NCBI GenBank assembly: GCA_016871775.1
Contig: VHCI01000016.1
Coordinates: 1 to 44,365, forward strand
Source of the DNA: Verrucomicrobiota bacterium
GTDB taxonomy: Bacteria; Verrucomicrobiota; Verrucomicrobiia; Opitutales; Opitutaceae
Direction of reading: 5' to 3'
DNA: 44,365 nt
Shown here: positions 36,376 to 44,365 of the stretch, piece by piece
Position numbering within the stretch: position 1 is the first letter of the stretch
Layout: each line of letters starts with the position of its first letter
Program-made: the position numbers and the translations under genes
The notes under the pieces: model-generated
Database searches by the model: none
Seen by the model: the letters and a program-made list of their open reading frames with translations, nothing else
What the model was told of the DNA's origin: nothing

Positions 36376-36403
36376 TTGTCACGCGCGGCAAAGCCCTTAA
36401 GCT
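36376..36403 (+). promoter_or_regulatory. Candidate promoter for nadE
   Basis: TTGTCA (36376-36381, five of six to TTGACA), 16-base spacer, TAAGCT (36398-36403) as a weak -10. The ATG at 36414 lies 11 bases after it, so any transcript from here would be leaderless or nearly so. The CCTTAAGCT core (36395-36403) recurs before the PSD1 gene. Unverified pattern. Confidence 0.3.
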
Positions 36404-36413
36404 CAACCTCTCA

Positions 36414-38063
36414 ATGCGTCTTGGACTCGCGCAAATAAATCCCACCGTGGGCGATCTGGACGGCAACCGCCGGCTGATCCTGGGGGCATACCGCGCGCTA
36501 GTGGCGCAGGGGGCGGAGCTGGTGGTGTTCCCGGAACTGGCGACCTGCGGCTACCCGCCGCGGGACCTGCTCTTCCGCCGGGGCTTCGTGTCGGACGTGG
36601 CAAATTCGCTGGCCGAGATCGCGGCCGGGACCGGGGCCGTGCCGGCGCTAGTCGGCACGGTGGAGCCGAACGCCGCGGACGCGGGCCGGCCGTGCTTCAA
36701 CGCCGCCGCCTTCTGTCGTGGCGGGCGGGTCGGAGCGATGGCACGCAAGTGCCTCCTGCCGACCTACGACGTGTTTGACGAGGATCGCTATTTCGAGGCG
36801 GCGACCGGACCGCTGGTGATCACGCACGCGGGGCGGCGCATCGGCGTAACCCTCTGCGAGGATATCTGGACCAACCCGCAGCTCGGCCCTCGCCGCTACG
36901 CGGGCCCGCTTCCGCTGGACCAGTTGGACGCCACGGGCTGCGACCTGATGGTTAACCTTTCCGCCAGCCCCTGGTGCCTTGGGAAGGAGCACGTCCGGCG
37001 GCGGCTGGTGGTGGCGGACGCCGCGCGCCGGCTGGGCTGCCCCGTGGCTTACGTGAACGCGGTGGGCGGCAACGATGAGCTGATCTTTGACGGACGGAGC
37101 CTGCTGGCGGACGCGAAGGGGCAGATGGTTGTGAGCCTGGCCGCGTTCCGGGAGGAACTGCGCGTGGTCACCCTGCCGCCGCCGGGCGGGAACGCGCCGG
37201 AGGAGGCGCTGGCCCCGGCGGATGCCGCGGCCGACCTGTTTGCCGCGCTCGTCCTCGGGCTCAGGGACTACGGGCACAAGAGCGGCTTCCGCCGCGCGCT
37301 CGTGGCCCTTTCCGGGGGAATCGATTCCGCCGTGGTCGGCGTGATCGCGGCGGCGGCCTTCGGCCCGGAAAATGTGACCGGCGTCTCTCTCCCTTCAGCG
37401 ATCTCGTCCGCGCACTCCCGCACGGACGCGCAGGAGTTGGCGGCCAACCTCGGGATCCGTTGCGAGACCATCCCGATCGCGGGCATCGTGGCGGGGGGCG
37501 AGGCGGCCTTGGCGCCGGTCTTCGCGGGCCGCGCTCCTGACGTCACCGAAGAGAACCTGCAGGCCCGGACCCGCGGGGTCCTGATGATGGCCCTGTCCAA
37601 CAAGTTCGGAGCCCTGCTTCTGACCACGGGTAACAAGAGCGAGATGGCGGTGGGGTACTGCACCCTTTACGGCGATATGTGCGGCGGGCTGGCGGTCATC
37701 AGCGACGTGTACAAGACGCAGGTCTACGCCCTCGCCCGCTGGATCAATCGGGAGCGCGAGATCATCCCCCGGTCCTCCATCGAGAAGCCGCCGAGCGCCG
37801 AGCTGCGGCCGGGCCAAACCGACCAGGACTCCCTGCCGCCCTACGACACGCTCGACGCGCTGCTGGTTGGCTACGTCGAGGAGGGCCTGGCGAGGGCAGA
37901 ACTCGTGGCGCGCGGTTTCCCGGAGCCGATGGTCCGGGATGTGATCCGGAAGGTGGACGCCAGCGAGTACAAGCGGAAGCAGGCTGCCCCGGGGCTCAAG
38001 GTCACCCCTCTCGCCTTCGGCGTGGGGCGCCGGATCCCGATCGTGCAGCGCTACGCCGGCTGA
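36414..38063 (+). CDS. nadE: Glutamine-dependent NAD+ synthetase
   Basis: Last step of NAD synthesis: amidates deamido-NAD using ammonia released from glutamine. 549 residues. The N-terminal nitrilase-type glutaminase has the Glu-Lys-Cys triad Glu41 ([10 protein letters not shown]), Lys112 (ARKCLLP) and Cys148 (TLCEDIW). The C-terminal ATP-pyrophosphatase synthetase has [11 protein letters not shown] (299-309), [19 protein letters not shown] and [20 protein letters not shown]. Start is ATG 36414 ([18 protein letters not shown]), where nitrilase homology begins. hemL follows eight bases after the stop. Divergent from the TolC operon. Confidence 0.96.
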   Translation: MRLGLAQINPTVGDLDGNRRLILGAYRALVAQGAELVVFPELATCGYPPRDLLFRRGFVSDVANSLAEIAAGTGAVPALVGTVEPNAADAGRPCFNAAAFCRGGRVGAMARKCLLPTYDVFDEDRYFEAATGPLVITHAGRRIGVTLCEDIWTNPQLGPRRYAGPLPLDQLDATGCDLMVNLSASPWCLGKEHVRRRLVVADAARRLGCPVAYVNAVGGNDELIFDGRSLLADAKGQMVVSLAAFREELRVVTLPPPGGNAPEEALAPADAAADLFAALVLGLRDYGHKSGFRRALVALSGGIDSAVVGVIAAAAFGPENVTGVSLPSAISSAHSRTDAQELAANLGIRCETIPIAGIVAGGEAALAPVFAGRAPDVTEENLQARTRGVLMMALSNKFGALLLTTGNKSEMAVGYCTLYGDMCGGLAVISDVYKTQVYALARWINREREIIPRSSIEKPPSAELRPGQTDQDSLPPYDTLDALLVGYVEEGLARAELVARGFPEPMVRDVIRKVDASEYKRKQAAPGLKVTPLAFGVGRRIPIVQRYAG

Positions 38064-38071
38064 TTTTCCCA

Positions 38072-39349
38072 ATGACTTCGTCCGCCGATCTCTTCGCCCG
38101 CGCCCGGGAACTGATCCCGGGAGGAGTCAATTCCCCCGTGCGCGCCTTCCGTTCCGTTGGGGGCGCCCCCTTCTTCACGCGCGCGGCGCACGGCGCCCGG
38201 CTTCACACCGCGGACGGGCGCGAGCTGATCGACTTCGTCTGCACTTGGGGCCCAGCGATTCACGGGCACAACCACCCCGTGATCCGCGCCGCGTTGGCGG
38301 AAGCCCTCGAGCAGGGCACCTCGTTCGGCACCCCAAATCCACTGGAGGTCGAGATGGCGGAGCTCATCACGCGCTACGTACCCTCGATTCGGAAGGTGCG
38401 GATGTGTAACAGCGGCACCGAGGCGACGATGTCGGCGCTCCGGCTTGCCCGCGGCTTCACTGGGCGGGACAAGATCATCAAGTTCTCGGGCTGCTACCAC
38501 GGGCACTCCGACTCGCTGCTGATCAAGGCGGGGTCCGGCGCGCTGACCCACGGTCATCCGGACAGCGCGGGCGTGCCGGCGGCGTTCGCGCGGGAGACGC
38601 TGGTGCTGCCCTACAATGACCGGGCGGCGCTGGAGGCGGCGTTCGCCGCGCACCCGGGGGAGATCGCCGCGGTGATCCTCGAGCCGTGCTGCGGCAACGT
38701 GGGCTTCATCGCGCCCGAACCCGGATATCTGGCGTTCACCCGCGAGGTGACCGCGCGCCACGGGGCGCTGCTGATCTTCGATGAGGTGATGACCGGTTTC
38801 CGGCTCGCGCGCGGCGGGGTGCAGGAACTGGAGGGCATCACGCCCGACCTAACCTGCCTCGGGAAGATCATCGGCGGCGGGTTGCCGGTGGGCGCCTTTG
38901 GCGGGCGGGCGGAAGTGATGGACCATCTCGCACCCCTCGGACCGGTCTATCAGGCTGGAACGCTAAGCGGTAACCCACTGGCGATGGCCGCAGGCATTGC
39001 CAGCCTGCGGATGCTGGCGACGGATGAGCCGTACCGACGGCTCGAGCGGCTGGGCGGGCAGTTGCGCGCGGCGGTGTTGGACGCGGCGAGCGCCAAGGGT
39101 CTGCCGGTGCAGTTTCCGCAGCGCGGCTCGATGTTCAGCCTGTTCTTCAATCCGGACCCGGTGCGCGATTACGCGTCGGCCCTGCGCTCTGACGCCAAAC
39201 TCTTCGGCCGGCTGTTCCATTCCTGCCTCGAGCGCGGGGTTTATCTCGCCCCGAGCGCCTACGAGGCCGGTTTTTTGAGCACGGCCCACGAGGGTCGTGA
39301 CATCGATCAAGCCTGCGCCGCACTCAGCGATGCGATCGCCGGCCTTTGA
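38072..39349 (+). CDS. hemL: Glutamate-1-semialdehyde 2,1-aminomutase
   Basis: Makes 5-aminolevulinate for tetrapyrrole (heme) biosynthesis by the C5 route. 425 residues of class III aminotransferase type: [18 protein letters not shown] (14-31), [43 protein letters not shown] (137-150), [11 protein letters not shown] (234-244), PLP lysine Lys265 in [17 protein letters not shown], and [16 protein letters not shown]. Start ATG 38072; the frame is open much further upstream but runs inside nadE. The nearby nadE and the overlap (20 bases) with the S55-like gene suggest a three-gene + operon. Confidence 0.97.
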   Translation: MTSSADLFARARELIPGGVNSPVRAFRSVGGAPFFTRAAHGARLHTADGRELIDFVCTWGPAIHGHNHPVIRAALAEALEQGTSFGTPNPLEVEMAELITRYVPSIRKVRMCNSGTEATMSALRLARGFTGRDKIIKFSGCYHGHSDSLLIKAGSGALTHGHPDSAGVPAAFARETLVLPYNDRAALEAAFAAHPGEIAAVILEPCCGNVGFIAPEPGYLAFTREVTARHGALLIFDEVMTGFRLARGGVQELEGITPDLTCLGKIIGGGLPVGAFGGRAEVMDHLAPLGPVYQAGTLSGNPLAMAAGIASLRMLATDEPYRRLERLGGQLRAAVLDAASAKGLPVQFPQRGSMFSLFFNPDPVRDYASALRSDAKLFGRLFHSCLERGVYLAPSAYEAGFLSTAHEGRDIDQACAALSDAIAGL

Positions 39350-41060
39350 TCCCCGGCGTTGGGCCGCCCTGCTCGCCGCATCCTCGGCGCTGCTGGCGGC
39401 GCCCCCCGTGGACGCCCCGCCGTTGCCGCTTTCGGAGCTGACCCCGGGCCGGCGTGGCGAGGTTTGGACGGTCTTCCAGGGCACGGAGCCGGAGCCTTTC
39501 GCCGTAGTGGTCTCTGGGGTGATCCAAAACGGCCTCGGTCCAGGAAAGTCCCTGATTGTCTGCGAGCTGACGGATCCGCGCGTGCAACCGATGGGCGCGG
39601 TGGCGGGCATGAGCGGGAGCCCGCTGTACGTGGACGGAAAGCTCGCGGGAGCCCTCAGTTACCAGATCCAGCGCTTTGAGACGGTGCGCCACGCGGGCTT
39701 CACGCCCGTGGCCGACCTGGAGGAGGTGCGCGCCCTCCCCTCCCCGGGAATGCGGCTCAGCGGCGGATCGGGCGGCGTTTCCCCGGCGACGCCCTTGCAG
39801 CCGGCCTTCAGCCTGGCCGGGCTCTCGCCGGTCGCGGTGGCGGCCCTCGGTCCCCTGCTGGCCGAACTTGGCCTCGGCCCCGTCGTGCCCGGGGGGGTGG
39901 CCAGCCCGGCCCAGGGCGTGGTGGCGGCCGCGGAACCGCGGCTGGCTCCCGGCGGCGCGGTCGCGGTGGCGCTGGCGACGGGCGACATCACCCTCGCGGC
40001 GACCGGCACCGTCTCGCTGGTGCGCGGCCGGGAGATCGTGGCCTTCGGCCATCCCCTGCTTGCGCTGGGCGAGGTGGCGCTGCCGCTCTGCCACGCCGAA
40101 GTGCTGACCATCCTGCCCTCGCAGATGCAATCCGTGAAGGTGGCGAACGTCGGCCCCGTGATCGGCACCATCCGGCAGGACCGGCTTTCCGCGGTGGCGG
40201 GGGAACTGGGGCCGGGGCCGGCGATGATCCCGGTCGAGATCACCCGGCCAGGAGGCGCGGCACCGCTCCGCTTTGCCGCGGCGCGGCACCCCCAACTGGC
40301 GCCGCTGGTGGTGGGAGCCGGGGTGAGCCAGGCCGTCCTGGGCGCGAATGACGCGGGCTTTCTCGAGGGGTTTCGCGTGGCCAGTCACCTACGCTTTTCC
40401 GGAGGGCTCGAATGGCGCCAGACCGTGCTCCACGCGGGCGCGCAGGGCTTCGCGCAGTCGCTGGGGGAGATCGTTCAATCCCTCGCGGCGGTGCTGCAAA
40501 ATCCGCTGGGCCGCGTGTACCCGGACGCCATCCGGCTGGAGGTGGGGGCGCTCCGCGAATCGCCCGGCATCACCGTGGATCGCTTCGTGTTGTCCCGGGC
40601 CACCGCCGCGCCGGGCGCCGAGGTCACGGCGGACCTGTCGTGGCGGGATCCCCACGGCCGGGGCGGTCACCTCAGCGTGCCGCTGCCCATCGCTGCCGAT
40701 TGGTCCGGCCGGACCCTCGAGGTGGTCCTCGCCCCGGGGCGAGTGCTCGATGAACTGACCGGGAGGCCGCGAACCGTGCCCGCGGCGGAGCTCCGGAGCC
40801 TGGAAGCGTACCTGCGGTTCCTCCAGGCCGAACGCCGGAGGGACGGGCTGTTTCTGGCGGTGCTGCAGCGCGCCACGCTCCTGACGGACCAAACTCGGCC
40901 GACCGTCGAGGCCCCTGCCTCACTGGAACGCATCGCCCGCACCGCGGATGACACCCGCTACCAGCGCCGCGAGAGCTCCGTGGTACTCTGGGAGACCCAC
41001 GTGTTGCCGGAACGACTTTCCCCCGCGGTCTTTCGCCGGGCCCTCACGGTGGCGGAGTGA
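39330..41060 (+). CDS. SpoIVB/S55-like serine peptidase-fold protein, permuted
   Basis: 576 residues from ATG 39330 (a GTG at 39297 is possible). Signal-like segment about 10-24 ([14 protein letters not shown]). [13 protein letters not shown] and [19 protein letters not shown] (92-109) match the C-terminal half of the SpoIVB S55 domain including the nucleophile Ser95. The His-bearing half, [18 protein letters not shown] (His241), comes later. SpoIVB has His before Ser, so the halves are in opposite order here. A beta-rich C-terminal region of about 250 residues follows. Such proteins are annotated S55-domain in several phyla; proteolysis has not been shown here. Start overlaps hemL by 20 bases. 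Probably exported. Confidence 0.85.
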   Translation: MRSPAFDPRRWAALLAASSALLAAPPVDAPPLPLSELTPGRRGEVWTVFQGTEPEPFAVVVSGVIQNGLGPGKSLIVCELTDPRVQPMGAVAGMSGSPLYVDGKLAGALSYQIQRFETVRHAGFTPVADLEEVRALPSPGMRLSGGSGGVSPATPLQPAFSLAGLSPVAVAALGPLLAELGLGPVVPGGVASPAQGVVAAAEPRLAPGGAVAVALATGDITLAATGTVSLVRGREIVAFGHPLLALGEVALPLCHAEVLTILPSQMQSVKVANVGPVIGTIRQDRLSAVAGELGPGPAMIPVEITRPGGAAPLRFAAARHPQLAPLVVGAGVSQAVLGANDAGFLEGFRVASHLRFSGGLEWRQTVLHAGAQGFAQSLGEIVQSLAAVLQNPLGRVYPDAIRLEVGALRESPGITVDRFVLSRATAAPGAEVTADLSWRDPHGRGGHLSVPLPIAADWSGRTLEVVLAPGRVLDELTGRPRTVPAAELRSLEAYLRFLQAERRRDGLFLAVLQRATLLTDQTRPTVEAPASLERIARTADDTRYQRRESSVVLWETHVLPERLSPAVFRRALTVAE

Positions 41061-41118
41061 GCCGGGGGCTAGGGCACGGACCGACCGGATCCGCTAACCT
41101 TCGGCCGCGGCGCCCTTC

Positions 41119-41143
41119 CCTTCCCGGCGAATACCCGGGAAGG
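41119..41143. terminator. Candidate bidirectional hairpin between convergent genes
   Basis: A perfect 9-base inverted repeat (CCTTCCCGG / CCGGGAAGG) with a 7-base loop is centred in the 120-base gap between the convergent S55-like and giant Ig-protein genes. No T-run follows on either strand, so it is a weak intrinsic terminator candidate, though position and symmetry fit a shared end. Confidence 0.4.
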
Positions 41144-41180
41144 AAGCGAGCGGGACGGGATGCGCCCCGGAGGCCGTAGG

Positions 41181-42037
41181 TCAGGGATCGACGTCGTAGA
41201 CCTCGACGATGCCCACGCCGGTCCCACCGCCCACGCCGGCCAGTTGGACCGTGTAGGCCCCGGGGGGAAGCATCACGATCATCGCCGCGTCACGGCTGCC
41301 GGCCGGGAACGGGAAGGCGCCGGCGGCGGAGGCCGCGCTGGCGATGATAGGCGCCTCTTCCCCGCTGCCCCAGTTGTCGTTCGTGCGCAGCACCTGGCCC
41401 GTGGACTGGGCGGAGAGCGTCAGGATCGGGTCGGCCAGCACCCCGGGGACCCCGAGGTTGGCGAGGGTCGGACCGGCACCGCGGATCAACATCCGGCGGG
41501 AGACCTGCCCCGTGACCACGAAGCCGGCGATGAGCGAATTGGCCCCGGTGCCGACCGCCCCGCGGGTGGAGACATTGATGGCCTTGGGGGCGGCTGGACC
41601 GCCCTGCGTGACATCGTAGACCTCGATCAGGACCAGGCCGGCGTTGTTGGTGGAGCCGGGACCGATCTGGGCCTGCACGGTGTAGGGGCCGGCGGGTAAG
41701 GTGGCGAGGATCGCGGCATCCCGGGAATTGGGCTGCAGCGCGAAGGCGGCGGCACGATTGGTCGCCTGCTGGATCGCCTGCACCTGCGCGGCACCGGCGG
41801 CCTGCGTGCCCCAGTCGTCGTTCGTCAGCACGGGGTTCTGGTTCGTCCCAACGTAGAGGGCGAGCGCCGGATTGTTCAGGGTGTTCGCGAGGTTGAAGGG
41901 CGCGCTGGAGAGCGTCGGGCCGACCACCCGGATCAGCATCTGACGGGTCTGGCCGGCCGGGGCGTTTACCACAAAGCCGCCGATCAGCACGTTCGCACCC
42001 GCCGAGGTCTGGCCGCGGGTCGAGATGTTCGCGAGCC
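41181..42037 (-). repeat. Two tandem homologous C-terminal protein modules
   Basis: Modules about 140 residues long share ordered landmarks: STRG, GANxLI(A/G)GFVV, RxMLIR, GPTLxx, TNDxWG, FxLxPxSRDAAIxxxLPxGxYTVQ, and IEVYDV(D/T). The first is coded at 41602-42037 and the second at 41181-41580. They are protein-level duplicates; the DNA copies are diverged. Confidence 0.75.
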
Positions 42038-44365
42038 GCGTGGTGACATTGGAGAGCGTGAGCGTCGCGGGATCGGAGGTGGCGACCCCCGCGGCGGAGG
42101 TGATGACCGCGGTGTAGGTGCCGACGCGGCTGGTATCCACGTTGGTGAGGCTGAGCACCGGGCTGGTGGCCCCGGGGATGGGGGCGCCATTGAGCAGCCA
42201 CTGGTAGACCAAGGGCGGCGCACCCTGCGCCTCGACCGCGAAGATCGCCCCGGAGCGCGGCGCGACCACCAGCGACTGCGGGTGCCGGGTGATCGTCACG
42301 TAGCGGTAGCCGTAGAGCTCGTCCTTGAGCACGGCCTCGACGATCGACTTCGTGTCGGGAAGACGCAGCAGGGCGTCCACGCGGGCGGTGATCTCCTCGT
42401 AGGTCACCGTAACCGGCGGGCGGGCGAGCTGGTAGAAGATCGCGGCAGCGCGAGCGCGGTTCCAGAGGGCGGTGTTGGCGGCGTTCGTGTTGACCACGAA
42501 CTCAGCGATCGCCTGATTAACTCCGATCACGTTGTAGCCCCGGCCGATATTTGTGCTCAGCACGTTATTGCTCATGAACCGGACGAGATCGGTCTCGCGG
42601 TTGGTCGAGGGGCTGGACGCGGCGTTGGCCCACAGGCGGTCGAGGAAGGTGCGCGCCGGGATGGCGCTCGCCGGGTTGTTAAGCAGGGCGGTCGTGGGCA
42701 CCGCGCCGTACTTGGCGAAGTAATCGTTCGCGAAGAGCACCCCGCCCACGGCGTTGCTCAGGCTGCCCCGGGCGATCGCGAGGAAGTTGGTGTAGTCCTG
42801 GGGCGTCGGCCAGCGCCCCATCAGCACCTGGTAGGTGGCGAGGAACTGGACCGGCGCGAGGAAACCGGGCTGATCGAGTAGGGAGGCGACGAAGTCGGCG
42901 CGGCTGAGCGCGCCGGAACCAAGCCGCTCGTCGAGATCGTCGAACACCAACGGGTTGATGTTGGTCGTGTTCGCGATGTCCTGATAGGTCTGCAGGATGA
43001 AGGCCGCGTTCTCGAGGACCGGATTGTTGCGGCGGACGTTGAGCTCGATCGTCGGGGAGACCGTGGTGATGCCGGAGCTGTCGGTGGCGAGCGCCCACAG
43101 CAGGTACTTGCCCTCGGCGGCCGGGGTCCAATTCGAGAGGAAGAGGGAGCCGGCGTTGGTCGAGGAGGTGATGGGCAGCGCGTTGGCGAAGTACTGCACG
43201 TTTGTCACCGTGCCATCCGTGTCCCGCGCGTTGGCGCGGAGCTGTACCTGACGGTTAAAGGCGGGGTTGGTCGTCGAGGGCGTGATCGTGATCGAGGGGG
43301 CGATGCTGGCGGCGGCGGTCACGTTGATGGAGCCCGTGGCCGAGGGGACGACGTTGCCCGAGCTGTCGCGGGCGAGAGCCACGATCTCGGTCGCCCCGGG
43401 CTGAAGCCCCGCGAACGAGGCCTGCAGGCGCCAGGTATTGCCCTGCGGATCCCGGCGCGCCTGACCGATGCTGAAGCGGTTGAGGAAGAACTCGACGGCA
43501 ACGACGGCGCCGTCGGGATCCTGCGCGGTGGCCGCGAAGTCCGCGGAGGAGGCGGTCTGGGCCGAGGTCGGGTAGCCGAGGACCCCGGGCGAGCGGGTGA
43601 GACTGATCGTCGGGGCCAGGCCCACGACATCGCTGACGACCACCCGGCGGGAGGTCGTGCTCGTGCCCGAGACGTTGCCGACAGAGGCCTGGGTCGTGAT
43701 CGTGTAGGTATCGGGATTGGTGGGGGTCCAGATCGCACGGTAGCTGGTGGTGGTGCCGACACGGGTGCCGTTGATGACCTGGCGGGCGCCGCCGACCGCG
43801 GTGGCGATGAACTGGAGGGTCGGGACCTGGGTCGTCACGGCATTGACGGCGGTGCCCTCGAGGAACACGGGGGAACCGACGGTCGTCGCGGTGCTGTTGT
43901 CCTCGGGCCGGGTGATGGCGGTGGTGGGGGCGGTGACGGCCGTGACGTTGATGACGATGGAGGGGGTGGAAACGGCGGTGTTGCCAGTCTCGTCCGTGGC
44001 GACCGCGTACAGATTGAACCGTCCCGCGGTGTTGGCGGTGTAGGTCAGGAGCTGGCCCTGCTGCGGATTCGGGAAATTCCCCACGAGGCTGCCGTTGGCG
44101 TAGAGCTGGACGGTGCTCACGTTGCCATCCGGGTCGTTGAGGTTCGCCTGCATGAAGAACTGGGTGCCAGCGGTGATGTTCGTCGGGGTCAACGCCTGGA
44201 CCTGAATGGTCGGCGGGGCGCTGGTGGCCGGGAAGATGGTCAGGTTGACCGTGGGCGAGACCGTCTGGTTGTTGTTGCTGTCGCGGGCGATGGCGTAGAG
44301 CCGCACCGGGTAGGTGACCGCGCCGGTGTTCTCGTTGATGGTCGGCGTGATCGTGCTGAAGTCGA
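41181..44365 (-). CDS. Giant secreted Ig-repeat/DUF4214 protein (5' end outside window)
   Basis: At least 1061 residues; the frame is open to the window edge (44365), so the N-terminus and any signal peptide lie beyond it. Order from the N-terminal side: about four or five Ig-like/bacterial Big-type repeats of roughly 95 residues with the pattern VQLYANGSLVG and ATDETGN or ARDSSGN. A DUF4214-like all-helical region follows (about 42.3-43.0 kb, with ALSRADFVASLLDQPGF). An I-set Ig domain comes next (VTITRHPQSLVVAPRSG, PPLVYQWLLNGAP). Two related C-terminal modules of about 140 residues (41602-42037 and 41181-41580) end it. Likely a cell-surface or adhesive protein; no catalytic motif is seen. 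Confidence 0.88.
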   Translation of the reverse strand, partial: DFSTITPTINENTGAVTYPVRLYAIARDSNNNQTVSPTVNLTIFPATSAPPTIQVQALTPTNITAGTQFFMQANLNDPDGNVSTVQLYANGSLVGNFPNPQQGQLLTYTANTAGRFNLYAVATDETGNTAVSTPSIVINVTAVTAPTTAITRPEDNSTATTVGSPVFLEGTAVNAVTTQVPTLQFIATAVGGARQVINGTRVGTTTSYRAIWTPTNPDTYTITTQASVGNVSGTSTTSRRVVVSDVVGLAPTISLTRSPGVLGYPTSAQTASSADFAATAQDPDGAVVAVEFFLNRFSIGQARRDPQGNTWRLQASFAGLQPGATEIVALARDSSGNVVPSATGSINVTAAASIAPSITITPSTTNPAFNRQVQLRANARDTDGTVTNVQYFANALPITSSTNAGSLFLSNWTPAAEGKYLLWALATDSSGITTVSPTIELNVRRNNPVLENAAFILQTYQDIANTTNINPLVFDDLDERLGSGALSRADFVASLLDQPGFLAPVQFLATYQVLMGRWPTPQDYTNFLAIARGSLSNAVGGVLFANDYFAKYGAVPTTALLNNPASAIPARTFLDRLWANAASSPSTNRETDLVRFMSNNVLSTNIGRGYNVIGVNQAIAEFVVNTNAANTALWNRARAAAIFYQLARPPVTVTYEEITARVDALLRLPDTKSIVEAVLKDELYGYRYVTITRHPQSLVVAPRSGAIFAVEAQGAPPLVYQWLLNGAPIPGATSPVLSLTNVDTSRVGTYTAVITSAAGVATSDPATLTLSNVTTRLANISTRGQTSAGANVLIGGFVVNAPAGQTRQMLIRVVGPTLSSAPFNLANTLNNPALALYVGTNQNPVLTNDDWGTQAAGAAQVQAIQQATNRAAAFALQPNSRDAAILATLPAGPYTVQAQIGPGSTNNAGLVLIEVYDVTQGGPAAPKAINVSTRGAVGTGANSLIAGFVVTGQVSRRMLIRGAGPTLANLGVPGVLADPILTLSAQSTGQVLRTNDNWGSGEEAPIIASAASAAGAFPFPAGSRDAAMIVMLPPGAYTVQLAGVGGGTGVGIVEVYDVDP

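Noticed and set aside
37679-38071. Extended N-terminus of HemL inside nadE
   Set aside because: HemL homology starts at ATG 38072; the upstream residues are the shifted nadE frame and are Arg/Gly-rich.

Overview
This window is a densely packed, strongly GC-rich bacterial chromosome segment. The gene set points to Verrucomicrobiota, most likely Opitutales/Opitutaceae-like; this is inferred from family content, not from a marker-gene search. Supporting families are a DUF1549/DUF1553 (PSD1) plus DUF1501 pair, a sulfatase, Ig/DUF4214 surface proteins with C-terminal modules typical of that phylum, a monomeric NADP isocitrate dehydrogenase, and a Gram-negative outer-membrane assembly set (BamA, Skp). 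No tRNA, rRNA, CRISPR array, insertion sequence, prophage or recognisable defence island was seen. The longest stretch without a gene is about 205 bases (7299-7504), so nothing exceeds 300 bases.

Layout. Positions 1-7298 are one minus-strand run, read right to left: rplY, pth, rpsF, ssb, rplI, dnaB, bamA, skp (cut by the window edge). It joins translation, replication and outer-membrane assembly; rpsR is absent from its usual place between ssb and rplI. icd (+) follows, then a class IV aminotransferase (-), a small basic coiled-coil/HTH protein (-) ending at a strong intrinsic terminator, and an SDR dehydrogenase (-) whose last 18 codons are one base out of frame. Divergent from the SDR is a two-gene + unit: an HTH-metallo-beta-lactamase fusion and a secreted crystallin/DUF4214 protein. 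Then come Lrp/AsnC regulator, aminotransferase and der (-), with ffh (+) divergent.

From 18.6 to 31.4 kb lie the PSD1/DUF1501 pair (+), a small lysozyme-like secreted protein (-), a SNF2 helicase (+) overlapping tail-to-tail with a PIN-PhoH ATPase (-), a sulfatase (+), and mutS (+) overlapping tail-to-tail with a DAHP synthase (-). A minus-strand operon follows: TolC-like channel, maf, TonB-like protein, RluA-like synthase, with the DAHP synthase downstream. Divergent from it are nadE, hemL and an S55-like peptidase (+). The window ends inside a giant secreted Ig/DUF4214 protein (-).

Three architectural signals stand out. (1) Most gene starts lack a visible Shine-Dalgarno sequence, and several candidate promoters sit so close to the start that transcripts would be leaderless. 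(2) Operon genes are tied by GTGA/ATGA stop-start overlaps. (3) The S55-like peptidase carries the two halves of the SpoIVB catalytic domain in swapped order. I found no complete new multi-gene system. The best leads are the permuted S55 protein, the HTH-MBL/crystallin-DUF4214 pair, the frameshifted SDR, and the small HTH protein.
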